A stretch of DNA of 64,000 bases from Macrotrachela quadricornifera (lineage: Eukaryota > Rotifera > Eurotatoria > Philodinida > Philodinidae). Below, piece by piece: positions 11,916 to 23,937 of the stretch (its first letter is position 1; the number at the start of each line of letters is the position of its first letter). A program made the translations under genes and the position numbers. The notes below the pieces were generated by a model. That model made no database searches and was not told the origin of the DNA. It worked only from the letters and a program-made list of their open reading frames with translations. Where the stretch lies: the NCBI GenBank assembly GCA_022393335.1, contig JAJEKB010021383.1, forward strand, positions 1,911,687 to 1,975,686, given 5' to 3'.

Positions 11916-12513
11916 CACTGCCCATTTCAAAATAAAAGACGGGTGAGTATTTTTTAAATAACTTTTGATAGGAACTAGATAGAGAGCTGTAGTTTTCACC
12001 GTTAGAAAGACGCTGATTCAACGCATCGATTCATATAAAATAATTGAGACTTATTTCATAAATAGTGAGTGATCTATGAACATTTTGGAAGAATAGACTG
12101 TTGCTCTATAAAGATAGAAGAAATCTTAAACTTTAAGGAGTTGATTAGAATCGCCAGCTAACCAGTTACAAAACTATACGTAAGACTTAATTGAAAACGT
12201 TACTGCTTTGGAAGTTCTGAGTATCATATCCGACAATTCGAATCCATTTTGCTGGTAATTTCTATAAAAAACTCAGTTTGGTTTTAGTTTTTTTCGTTTT
12301 TTTTTCTAGGAAAATCAGATCTGTTTTTAAGAGATTTTATTATATAATTATTGCAAAAGGTTTCAAAAGTCCAAGTGAAAAAATCATTGTCTTATACGGT
12401 TCGATGCGTTATTATTTGCTCTTTCCAACGATGAAAACTGTAGCTCTCTATCATTTTTCTATCAAAAGTTATTCAAAACAATACCCACCCGTTTTTTTTT
12501 TAAATGGACAGTA
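11916..12513. mobile_element. Inverted-repeat MITE, family A copy 1 (about 598 bp)
   Basis: The ends are imperfect inverted repeats: ACTGCCCATTTCAAAATAAA at the left, matched by the reverse complement of TTTTTTTTAAATGGACAGT at the right. The arms continue inward with GGGTGAGTATTTTTT, AACTTTTGATAG, GAGAGCTGTAG and TTTTCACCGTTAGAAAG on the left and their complements on the right. It has no coding capacity. A second copy with the same inner blocks is at 22367-22958. Confidence 0.8.
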
Positions 12514-14636
12514 GATACTAGGGTAGATTGGAAAAAGCAGTCTATTGATATTAGCTATTTATTACTGCATAGTATTTTTCGTAAATTGGTCATCACGAAG
12601 GTATGAGGGGAATCAATCGAGATACAAGCTCGGAGGAGGATTGCAGTATAGTGCGTAGTTAAAATATATTAAAATGATTGTTAACTAGAGTTTCAATCTA
12701 ACCGATTGATAACGAACTAACTATTTATTTTCAAAGTGGCCACTGTATATATACATGAACCATTTAGAAAATACTCAACTATGCCTGGAAAAAAAAGTGA
12801 GTAATAGGGAAAAAAAAATTTGAGTCATAATAAAGGAAAAAAACCTTGGTGAGAGGTTATGTAAAAGTGAAAGAAAGGAAAGGAAAAAAAATAATGCCTA
12901 CATGCGTGCCGCATTTGTCATTTGTACCACATGACAGAAGAGAGATGGGACAAGAAATATCCAACATAAATAAATCCCACTACAACAGCAATATATTTTC
13001 TTTTTCAATATTCGCTGGTGGAATATAAAAGCAAGGATATTAAACGTGTATGTTTCTATTCCTACTTCCTATAAACAAATATATACTAACAAGTACAATG
13101 TATGGTGGGAAAAATTTTTGCAAAAACATAGCTTGTAAAAAACCATCGTAAAAGAAAACAGTTCACAGAATAGCATCTCTTCAAGGAAAATTAACTGAAC
13201 AGCCTTAACAGTCTGTTTCGGTCGATTTTTCTTGTCTCTTCAGCTTGCCAAAATTTTACCAATAAAACTTTCTCCAACGGAACATTTATCACTGGCGAAA
13301 AGTTTCAAATTATTTGACTAGCATCTAAAAAATGTTCTGAAAATGGTATCAAGGCTAGAACTCTACAAGGATTATTATGTCATTTTCTTTTTACAGAATG
13401 CCAAACGTTCGGTTAGTGATATTTGGATATGCCTATTTTTATACATGTTTATCTTACTACGAGCAGAGAGACGTGCGAACCAGAAAGAGACAACTTCAAC
13501 TCGAAATTGAATTGATATCAGCGAAGTTGCCACCTTTTTTACACACAGAATTTGAGTAGTACGATGAAGTTGTCTCGTAACAATGCATTTTTATCAATTT
13601 ACATCTGTATCTATGAGTTTCATCTTCACTGACTATTTTACCTTCGGCATACATCGAGGTCGAACTCTGGTCTAATACTCAATGCCGAGTGATTCATATT
13701 CTAATATGTTTTACGATCAAAGACTATTTTCCAAGATGTTTATGTTATCTCTCATTCCTTCTATTAATCAATTGAAAAAGATAGCACTTGAGACCAACTA
13801 TAGAAGTTTGGATTTAGTGCATGTCTAGTTTTGATCATAGCGATTTTTTATCTTGTTCTAGCATCTTTTGGTATATATTACTACATATATAGTGCATATC
13901 TAAAAAGCGAACGAAAGAGGTGACTACTGATAAGAAAAATCGCCGAAAGAAAGATCGTTGATAGAGCTCGTAGAAAAAGATGTGGCGGTTTTCGTGCTCT
14001 AATCTTGCGTTTCAAAAATGTTTGATGCGACGGGAGTTTTGTCTATATCAGGTTTCGATGTTTTTGTTTTTTGGTGATGAATTATACATCCGTTACTCTG
14101 ATTTATTGTCGTGTCTATACTATACATCCTCTGTTCTTATCAAGAAAAAAGATATTCCTTTTCGAAACAACTGTGATGTCTTTAGCAAAACCTTTTCTAC
14201 AAAACCATTTTTTCATCATATCGTAAATATAGGATAATTGAAACAGATTACAGAGTTTAATTCTAAAGATGGTAGTACTATGATTAGATAGAATTGGAAA
14301 CAAAAGAAACTTATTGCTTGACCCAGTATTGATACCCATCTTTTTACCATTAATAGTTATTGTATAGTAACTAGTATCGATTTCCAAATAATTTGCATCG
14401 ATTTGCTCTTTAAAAAATGGTAGAACATAAGCTTTCATTAAGTTCTAACTGTAGATGTGTAAAAGAAGGATCATAATTCTTAGATAGGATGGATGACTAT
14501 TTTTCACTCTTCCTAACCTATAGACTAGTACTCCAATAAAAAGAAATAAATACCTAACGATCAGCGTAGCTCTAATTAGTCATCTTCGAATAAATTTATT
14601 TTCAGATTGATTAAAAACTTCCATATAAACAATTCA
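12514..14636. other. Intergenic, upstream of the kinase gene
   Basis: No gene recognised. The sequence TTATTTTCAG at about 14596-14605 looks like a splice acceptor and could end a 5' UTR intron of the kinase gene, since the first in-frame ATG follows 32 nt later. Confidence 0.45.
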
Positions 14637-17190
14637 ATGAATAATATACAACAACAAGAGTTGTTCAACGACAGCAGTGGCAATGCAGAAGGCATAGAAC
14701 CGACTTTTCATTTTACAAATGAAGAAACGAATATTAAGGAATTGTGTGCTGTTCAACCAGTCAATTTTTGTAAGTTTGATAGGATAAATATCTATCTGGA
14801 AATGACCGAATAATATATTTTTCTACCGTACTATTTTTAGTTGCGGAAACACAAAATGTGAAACCATCGACTGATAATGACGAAACTGAAAAAGGACTAA
14901 CATTATCCGGTGGAGTCATTCCTACATCAGTGGTTACAATTCCATCTGTCAGTAATCATGGCGTTCTACAAAAATCAGCATCGGGTAAGTTTAGTATCAA
15001 GTTTCTTACATAATAAAGAAAAAATCAATATTTATTTAACCTAGGCAATCGAGTTGAACAGGTTACTAGCCAAGTTACTGAGGATTCCCAACGAATGGAT
15101 CTCAATGCTGATCAGCAAAATCATTGCAGTATCAATCATCGAATCCTATGTCAAGAACAACCATTACTGCCAAGTGTACCATTAGGTCAAATCAACACTG
15201 TTAAACGTAAACGAGGTATGATTCTTCTAGACTAGTTTTCTTCAGAATTAAAACTCTGACGCATTAATTTTCACTTTCCTATGACTGATAGCGTTCCAAA
15301 ACTCGATATGAATTTATTATTCTTCAACTATAAATCAAATGCAATTTTCAAAAGACTAGCATCTAATTTGTTTGCCTTAGAAAATTCGTTTTTATTTAAT
15401 AAAAAATCTATCCGAATTTCTACAAAAGAAATCACACGCTTTTTCATATTAATCGAATCTCTCAAATAGAAAATAAGCATATGTAAGTTTTAAGTATTTT
15501 TCATCTGAAATTAAACTTCTTGTTATTTAAATTTAATAAGAAATAAAAATGTCATAGAGCATTTGGTAATTAACGTTAGGTTCTACAAGACAAGCAACTA
15601 TACTTTTCATAACTATACTTTGAGTAGAAAAACTTCGATTTGAGATTATTTTGTTAACCATATCTCTCGTAAGTAGTGAATAAGGATCTTGAACAGAGAG
15701 ATCATTGTATTCGTTATATGAATTTAACTTTAAAGATAATATATGATTTGATTTCAGGGAAACCAAACCGGCCTCAACACCGTATTGAAATTCAAATAGA
15801 CAAAAAGCCGGAAAATCCGAGCGAATATGGGTAAGTTATTATGGTTGACTAAATCAATCTCTTTCAATGCTATTTTTAGATTAAATATGCCTGAAGACCC
15901 AACTGAATTTCTATATCATGGAAAAACGATTCCAGCCAACATCAAAGAGTTAGATAAAGCTCCAATACTTGGAGAAGGAAACTATGGTGTAATTCGTCGC
16001 GTCATGATCAAAGAAGAACCTGATATTCATATGGCAGTTAAGGTACGTCATTCTTATGACGATAATGTCTTAAGGATTTTATTATTGTTGACTTTCAGCC
16101 ATACTCAATCAGATTTCTAAAACCTTGTTTATATTGATCTCAAAAAAGCTAAGAAAACTCTTTCTCTTCTACAAAAAACAATAAATAGATTCAAATTGTT
16201 CCATTTATCTATTCGACTATATGTCTTGAGTCAGAATGTTTATTTTGTAGCGTATTCCACGTCTAAAAGATGAAAATGGAGTCTCATCAGCAGATACAGA
16301 ATTAACAACATTGAAAAAGATTGGCACTGAAAACTCACCATATATTATTGATTACTACTGCACTTTGTTTGATCGCGTATGTACATATTTAACTTTTATA
16401 GCTAATTTTTATGCTATTCTATATCCTTTTCAAAGGCCAACAATGCTTTGTATATTTGCATGGAATTGATGGACACAACTGTAGCGAAATTCTATGAAAC
16501 TATGCATCCAATAAAAGACATTACTTTGGATCAGATCAATATGGTGGTGTGCCGTATTGCCCATAATGTAACACTATTACTATTAATTTATAGTCACTTA
16601 TATTTTTCTATACAGATTGCTTCTGGACTTCACTTTCTGAACACTAAAGGAATTGTTCATCGAGATGTCAAACCCACGAATATGCTTATCAACAAGAATT
16701 TTGTCATTAAACTGTGTGATTTTGGAATTTGTGGCGATTTGACTGAGATAAAATCAGATTTCGGTGTTGTTGTTGGTACTGCAATGTATTTACCACCTAA
16801 ACCTGAATATTGTGCCATTCAAGGTGATATGTGGGCATTGGGAATTAGTTTGCTTGAAGTTGCTAATGGAAAACATCCATTTACTGGTTGTCCATCAAAC
16901 AGTATACTCTTTAAAATTCAAGATTGGGAACCCACATTTTCGATAATGATCTCTTACGATATACAACAACTTATTTTACACTTGTAAGCAGTTCTTCTTT
17001 AACTATTATTTTTTAATAGTTTAAATATTTTTTTAGGTTGAAAAAAGAAGCTCAAGATCGACCTAACTCTTACATTGAGATTTTGAACAAAGCTTCCATT
17101 TGCAATGTGTCCACAGTACCATCAAATGAGGAATGTAATTTTGCTCGTCGTATTATCGAAAATATTCTTCTGAACAGCAGTTCTACATAG
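14637..17190 (+). CDS. MAP kinase kinase-like protein kinase, nine exons (487 aa)
   Basis: Dual-specificity MAP2K-like kinase, closest by eye to MKK3/4/6. Exons: 14637-14769, 14841-14984, 15045-15215, 15758-15830, 15880-16042, 16251-16376, 16436-16567, 16616-16983, 17037-17190; all phases close. The N-terminal 170 residues are polar and disordered. A basic stretch followed by HRIEIQI just before the kinase domain resembles a MAPK-docking (D) motif. Kinase domain: GEGNYG loop at 205-210, AVK lysine K228, alpha-C E245, YICMELM hinge region, HRDVKPTN with D331, DFG at 349-351, DMWALG in subdomain IX. Odd points: the activation segment lacks the canonical S-x3-T at its usual position (T357 and S361 are nearby), the APE motif reads PPKPE, and the stretch from there to DMW is about half the usual length. 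It may therefore be regulated differently from a classical MAP2K. AATAAA signals follow the stop near 17212. Kinase assignment is firm; subfamily is likely. Confidence 0.9.
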
Positions 17191-17219
17191 TAACTCTTTA
17201 TTCTATTAGAAATAAAATA

Positions 17220-19015
17220 AATATTTAATAAAATATTATAGAATTTAAATTCCATAGTATGATATTTTTTTTCATACTTTCTTTCAATAAATTATATATG
17301 CATAGCTGCACTCAATATTCTCGACGTTTTGTCGTCTTTGGCTTGATTGATTAAATTCATTTATTATAAATACACTTATCATGGAAACAAAAATGAAACA
17401 AGACATTATATCAAATGCTACAAAATGAAAAAAAAAATTAGCTAGAATATTAATATTTTCTGTTCATTCAATTCTTATCATGATCAAGAAAATCTTTCCG
17501 TCGATAATAAAATGTTCATCAAGATCTTCGTGATTACAATTTTTCGAAAAAAAAGACAGACAATTCAACATATCTTATTATTTTTATGTAGATTATGTTG
17601 TTGTGTTATTAAAAAACATGAATTATACTATTTTATTAAACTCTTGAATAAAATTATTTGATACTAAACTATAATATTCTATTATATACAATTGCAATAC
17701 AAAAATAACCTTCAACATGATTGAATATATATTCAAATTGATGCAATTTCGTTCTATCTGAAAAAGCTTTTCTACACAACTCAACTCTAAAAACTATTTA
17801 AACCAATATTTTTTTTTTAATTTGATTTGAATTTGAGAACTAAAATTGATAATCTCTAGTTCACATGTTAATTATTTACAGTATGAAAATTGTTATTTTA
17901 TAGTTACCATTGATTCTGTATTCAGTTTGAACATCAGTATCCCCAGTACAATCACCACTGAAAATACATTAATACATAATAATCCATGGCACAGAGCAAT
18001 ATTAATTGCAGCATGTTCTGATGTCGGGAGATTCAGTTCTTGTCAGACATACGTACGCTTATACGTTATAGGAGATGTATAGCAGTACAATATAAAGAAT
18101 CACAAGATTGGACATGTTAAGCATTGTGAAAAGAACTGTATAACATCAACTAAAATGTGTCGTTTTTTATAATCTGTGAAATGTAACTCAGTGCAAAAAA
18201 CTAGATTATGATGAGCAAACTTAAAAGCTACTAAAGACTTTAATCGTAAGCTTCTATTATCATCATGGCTTAACTATTTTCTTTTTCATTTTTCAATTAA
18301 GATTAAATTAGTTAATATTATTCGCTTTTGACTTGCGACAATGATTGTATTACATCAAACGAACCTTCGTCAACGTAATTAGATGTATTCAAATTTAGAG
18401 AAGACTAAATTTCAAAATGGTGCATATACAATTCCAATTAATTCAAATGTATGTAGAAATAGTTGAATTATTTTTTTAATTTGTTGCAATATTAACCTAT
18501 ATTACCACCGTTCGTGAGCTAACACCGACACACCCCTATTTGAGAGTAGTCCTCTTATATGGTGCATATTGTTATCAATAAGAATTCTAAATAAGAATTA
18601 ATACTAATAAACGGTGGAATGTTGGATACATACTGATACATATGAATATATGATATTGAATACCATTATCTACAATAGAAATCATCCAATTCGTTGATCA
18701 ATAAAAAGCACTTTAAAAACATTTTTATCAATAGTTTGAAGTATAACATACGATGAATCACTTTCATTTTTTTTTCTCTTCTTTATTTTTACATTTACAT
18801 CGAAGATAATTTATGAAAATATAAGTGCTCTTTTTTTCTATCCATTTGTTTGATCTATTTAGTTTAATTTTCTTCTGTCCTTATCTTACATAAAAACATG
18901 TTATAAGTGGATGACGATGCATAGATAACAATTAGTCAACAATTTAAAACGTGTAATAAACACAAACACTTTTCATTGTTCTATTACCAACAATTAAAAA
19001 AACAAAGTTAAAAAA
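17220..19015. other. Intergenic, no gene; small TIR-like pair
   Basis: AT-rich with no supported frame. CCACCGTT near 18505 and AACGGTGG near 18611 form an 8-bp inverted pair about 110 bp apart, which might be a tiny MITE, but the inner sequence does not pair. Confidence 0.5.
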
Positions 19016-21091
19016 ATGATATTACGTTATTTATTATGTTTATGTGTGTAAGTATTAAAAATAAAGTTGTACACTAAAGAGATAGGTTTAATTCAAAACT
19101 TTAGTATTGAATTTTTTATATCTATAATTCATTTAATCTAATAGACGTATATAATTAAAATTTTACTTTATTTTTTTAGAGTAATCGCGACAAATAATGG
19201 TAAGTGTATAATAAGTTTTTAAAAATACAAATTAATTTTTTTTTAATTCGTCTCTCTTCTAGGTCAACCTGTTTATAAACAATCAAACGATTGTAAGTGA
19301 ATATAAATTTCTTATACATCTATATTCTTAAATATTTTGACCTTTTGTAATAATATGTACAGATTTCTTCATATAAACTTAATCGAATATTTTTCAACTG
19401 ATAGTTTTTCATTTCACAAAAAAATCCTTAATTTTATAAATCTTTTGACAAAATAAAACAAATATTCTTCGAGTTTTATCAATAGAATACTAATTTAAAG
19501 GTCGGAGAAAAGTTAATTGAAATTAGAAACGGTGAAATAAAATTATTAAAGATTGATTTTTTTTCGTCACATATATACGAAATGCTCAGCTAAAAGAGAC
19601 TAAAAATTCATTGACTAATCTCTTATAGTTATCGAGAAATCTTATAAATAAAGTAAAAAAATTTATTGTGACGTTTACTAGAAAATTAGTCATTCTTTTC
19701 TCTTGTTTTTTGTCTTTTAGTCTATCGAACAGTAACGAATACTTTGAGTTTGTTTTTCAATTAGCTTTACTAATTTCAATTTAATCCTAAGTAGTATTAG
19801 ATAGTCAAAGTGTATGTCTAGATAAATTTTTTCAAGTTTTGGTAGATAAATCAGCACCAAACTTTTGATCAATTTATATAGTTAGAAAGGTAATTTTTAC
19901 CTTTCTTGTTTGAAAACACTGTATAAGGAGTATATGAAAAAAAAATGATTAAAATTCATTGAGATAAGAATATTTCGTTTTCAGAATGCAACTGTACAAT
20001 ATGAGTATAGTTCACCCATATATATGTATATGAACTTTATATCTCAGAAGAAAAACTAAACTTGCTTATTTTGGTTGAAATTCTAGGCCCAGGTAATCTA
20101 AGATGGAATACAGTAGGAACAACGATCATTGGTAATGGTCCTGGTAAATCTTCAAGTCAATTACTATATCCTGGTGGTATATTTATTGAACCTAAAACAC
20201 AAGTTTTATATGTTGCCGATGTTAACAATAATCGTGTTCAAAAACGTTATCCAAATGGTGATATAGAAACAGCTGCTGGTAAAGAACATGGTGAAGGTGG
20301 ATCAACACCAGAAAAATTATGGGGTCCAGTAGATATATTTGCAGATGAATATGAAAATGTTTTTGTTGCTGATTGGAATAATCAAAGAATTCAATATTGG
20401 AGAAATAATGTTAAAAGTGGAGTAACAGTAGCAGGAAATGGTACTCGTGGTTCAGAATTAAATGAATTTAGTTATCCAAGTAAAGTATTAATCGATTCAA
20501 AGAAAAATATAATAGTTGCTGATTTACAAAATCAACGTGTAACACAATGGCCATTCACACTTGATCCAAAATCATCAATAGGCACAATCATAGCAGTATG
20601 TTATTGATTTCTATCTATATTAAATGAAAAATTCTTTGTTTTTATTCTAGGGTGGTAATGGTCAAGGACTTAATCCATCTCAATTAAATAATCCAATGGG
20701 TTTATATTATGATGAACATATTAATATTTTATATATAGCTAATGGAGGATCTCATTCAATAACACAATGGGTTATTGGTGATTATGAACCACGAAATATT
20801 TATGCTGGTATACCAGGAAGACCTGGTAATACTTCAGTTCAATTAAACGGACCTCAAGGTATAACTTTTGATCAATATGGTAATTTATATGTTACTGATT
20901 GTCTCAATCATCGAATACAAATGTTTTGTCCAAATTCAGTATTTGGTATAACAATTGCTGGTACTGGTCGATATGGAAATAATACCTATGAATTACATTC
21001 TCCACGTGATATTGCATTTGATTCACAAATGAATTTATATGTTTCAGATACATACAATAATCGTATACAAAAATTTGACAGAGTACAATAA
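19016..21091 (+). CDS. Secreted NHL-repeat protein, five exons (343 aa)
   Basis: Exons: 19016-19047, 19180-19199, 19263-19292, 20087-20595, 20651-21091; phases close to a 343-residue product. The first two micro-exons give a signal peptide (MILRYLLCLCVVIATNNG), so the protein is probably secreted. The rest is a beta-propeller of NHL repeats, recognised by recurring GI(T/F)FD.YGNLYVTD..NHRIQ-type units: VLYVADVNNNRVQKRYP, VFVADWNNQRIQYW, IIVADLQNQRVTQWP, LYIANGGSHSITQW, LYVTDCLNHRIQMF and LYVSDTYNNRIQKF, about six blades. NHL propellers bind proteins, carbohydrates or RNA; this one has no added catalytic domain. Intron 3 (794 nt) is far longer than its 132-, 63- and 55-nt neighbours. A dead paralogue of the last exon lies at 50876-51298. 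Function beyond a binding scaffold is unknown. Confidence 0.9.
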
Positions 21092-22215
21092 AAAAATTTA
21101 TTAATTAATATAATTTGAAATAATTCTCGCATATTTTATGTAATGCAATATTTTTAAAAATTAAAAAACATATCCATAAAACATACGAATTATTTTGATT
21201 TTTCCAATATTTGCTTTTATAAATTGAAGATATATATTTATTTTAGCGAATTACTTATAAATGAATATTATTGATCTCTAGATTTGGCAGAAGTTAAAGA
21301 ATTTTTATATTACTTTTACAATTGCACTATGTAATAAATCTTACAAAAAAAGATCTTCACATATGTATGAATTTTGGAGCATAATAGACGTAACTTATTT
21401 TCTGGTGAAATTGTATTTTTTTTTCATAAAAATATTAATTTATATTATGTAAGAAAAATAATTATATAGTAAAAAACAATATTTTATGAAGAATGACTTG
21501 AAAAAGATTTTTATCTTAAAATGTTGTCAAAAAATTTTTGCTTTAAAAATGAATGCATTATGCATTCTATGATGTAGTTTTGTACAGTGATTTTGAATGC
21601 GATTCATTTCTTTTTAGAAGTATTTTTAGCTGAAAAAATGAAAGTTTACCTCAAAAAACAAACTAAGAATTTTTGCGAGCTTATGTTGATCTTAAAAATA
21701 CTTATAGTAGTTATAATTATATTAGGAAGAAAACCGATAAAAACAAATGGGTTCTATTTAAATGATCAGTACTTTTTGATCAGTAGATATATGTTTTTTG
21801 ATAAGTTATTTCTTTACTTGTATCAGTAAAAAATTGTACAATTACAATTAACGAAAAGTTTATTAAATAGATAATGCTTTTATAGCTTTTGAAGATCAAC
21901 CAGGACGTGTTTTTTTTCGAATTTTAATATCTTTCACCGCACGGTAGGTGAGGGTGAGAATGTTGAACAGAAATTGTTACCTTTACTCACAGCCTCACGT
22001 TTTTAAAAATCCCTTTGGGAAACATCATGCTTCGAAAAAAACAAAAATTGAGTTTTTAATCTGAAGTAGATGCAAAATCTATCCGTATGCGCGACTGATC
22101 GGTCAGGGAAAATGTTTGAAAGATATGTGTTAGAAGTGCAAAATCTATCTATCTGCGCGATTGACTGGTGGGAGAAAAATTTTATCTGTACGGTAAATTC
22201 TGCACCTCTGATTTT
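21092..22215. other. Intergenic; short direct repeat near 22070
   Basis: No gene. GCAAAATCTATC followed by a GCGCGA-containing block occurs at about 22071 and again at about 22137, an imperfect 66-bp direct repeat. Confidence 0.5.
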
Positions 22216-22365
22216 CTGTACGAAGAAACTCAGAAGTTTTAAACAAAGTTTCGTCAAAATAGAGCGATTCCATTATATAGGTTCTTTCCCATATAGAATA
22301 CATATTTTGAGAAGTATTATATTTCGACGAAACTTTGTCTAAAACTTCTGAGTGTCTTCGTGCAG
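22216..22365. repeat. Inverted repeat with 48-bp arms
   Basis: Arms 22216-22261 and 22318-22365 pair with a few mismatches (CTGTACGAAGAAACTCAGAA against its near complement at the right end). The structure abuts the MITE starting at 22367, so it may be a nested or older piece of a foldback element. Confidence 0.7.
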
Positions 22366-22366
22366 A

Positions 22367-22958
22367 CTATTATCGGAATTCAAAAAAAAGACCAGTGGGT
22401 AAAATGCTTATAACTTTTGAAGGGAAGGTGATATAGACCTGCTTTCTTCACCATTGGATAGAGCCTGACACGGCACGTAATAGTATGGGAAAAACGGGCC
22501 ATGAGATACAGTTTATTCTGGTGAATGTTTAAACTCAAGCTTGTTGAGGCTCCTATTCTTTGAAAATATGTTCAGTTATAATTTCCTCACAGTGAGATCG
22601 ATAGCTTGGATCCATATCTACAATCCTACACCAACCCCAGGTTTGTATCTTTTACAGCTCAGGAGTTATATTCATTTTACTGGTACCTTCTATCTAGTTT
22701 TTCAACAAATTTGAGGAAAAAAACATATTTTTCACAATTTTTTGTGAAAACGATAATTTTTTCAACTTTTTAAAGCATCGTTTTTTTTAATAATTGAGAT
22801 AAAACCATGATACACTATGTCAGAAAAATCTTTATTATACAGTTCGATGTGCCTTGATCTCCGCTTTCTAACGGTGAAAACCGCAGGTCTCTCACATTTC
22901 CTTCAAAATTTATAAGCATTTTACCCATTAGCCTTTTTTTTTTTAATTCCGATAATAG
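22367..22958. mobile_element. Inverted-repeat MITE, family A copy 2 (about 592 bp)
   Basis: CTATTATCGGAATT at the left is matched by AATTCCGATAATAG at the right. The arms continue with AATGGGTAAAATGCTTATAA and TTTTCACC(A/G)TT blocks. The inner block of its right arm (complement of CTTTCTAACGGTGAAAACCG) is the same as in the element at 11916-12513, as is the following CATCGAACTGTATAA block, and total length is nearly equal. No coding capacity. Confidence 0.78.
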
Positions 22959-23482
22959 GAAGCAAAATTCGATATTACAAAATGATAATAAAATTGAAAT
23001 AATCAATCATTCATATAAATTATATTTCAAGCATCCTGAGTTCAGAAATCAAAAACTTAGTAATATTTAAAGCTGTACGATAGAATCTACTCTAACTAAC
23101 CAAGATGATGATCGGAAACGACACAAATTAGATGCCCAGGAAGTAAAATCCGAACGCACTTTATGCCGTCCTGAATCGATAGCTTATAGAAGTTCATAAG
23201 ATCATTATTTTCCAATATCTTAAGCATAATGTATGAAATTTTTGTGACCAATATCGGGTACCTCCGCTAGTTTCTTATACTAGACGATCAAATGAAATAC
23301 AAATCACAAAAGAAAAAGAAATATAATATAATAATAAAAAGCAACATGACCGACTTATTATTTTATTAACATGAGCTGTTATCTATTCGATGACAAATGA
23401 ATTATTGTGAAACAGCCAGATAGAATAAATCAATTAACATCAACCCTATAAAAATCTATCGTATTCTCATCAATTAAATGGT
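22959..23482. other. Intergenic, nothing recognised
   Basis: AT-rich sequence without supported frames or clear repeats. Confidence 0.5.
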
Positions 23483-23552
23483 TTATTTCTATGTATATTG
23501 TATAACTTTTACTGTTCCAAATGTAATAGTTATTCAATATACATAGAAATAA
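23483..23552. repeat. 24-bp stem hairpin
   Basis: 23483-23506 and 23529-23552 are reverse complements with one mismatch, separated by a 22-nt loop. It lies downstream of the 3' end of the ART-TPR gene (which is on the minus strand). Confidence 0.75.
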
Positions 23553-23580
23553 TCTATCCAATTCATGAGATTTCTTCTTC

Positions 23581-23642
23581 TTTATTAATATAATGAATTA
23601 TTGTTGTATTGGAAGAGGACAATAATTCATTACATTAATAAA
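23581..23642. repeat. Second 24-bp stem hairpin
   Basis: 23581-23604 and 23619-23642 are reverse complements with one mismatch, separated by a 14-nt loop. It lies 28 nt beyond the first hairpin; the two stems differ in sequence. Confidence 0.75.
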
Positions 23643-23937
23643 GAATTCTTTTTTCTTTCATCTTCTTATTTTTTTTTTTGAAACCTGTCGGATGGCTATA
23701 TATTCGACATAGAGAAACTCTTCCTGTTGAATAACAAATTATACGGTGAAAGTCGTTTTACTATTACATGTACATGTATAGGTATGAGTTACCTTACTGG
23801 TGGGCATCATCCTATTGTGTTTTTTCAACTTGACAGAGTTTCTCTGTACACTTGCGTGCCTTTTTAAATAATAAAAATAATTTCTATTTTTTAAAATCTT
23901 TATTTTCTAATAAAAATAATAACACACACACACACAA

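Noticed and set aside
12225..12250. B-box-like AATTCGAATCC suggesting a tRNA
   Set aside because: No A-box at the right distance and no cloverleaf; it lies within a MITE arm.
15281..15469. 62-codon frame within the long kinase intron
   Set aside because: It lies between well-supported splice sites, has no protein resemblance, and the flanking exons join in phase without it.
18505..18618. CCACCGTT/AACGGTGG pair as a mini-transposon
   Set aside because: Only 8 bp of pairing and no inner complementarity or target duplication.
22003..22342. Two opposite frames of about 85-90 codons
   Set aside because: They overlap a repeat and an inverted repeat and show no protein family or gene signals.
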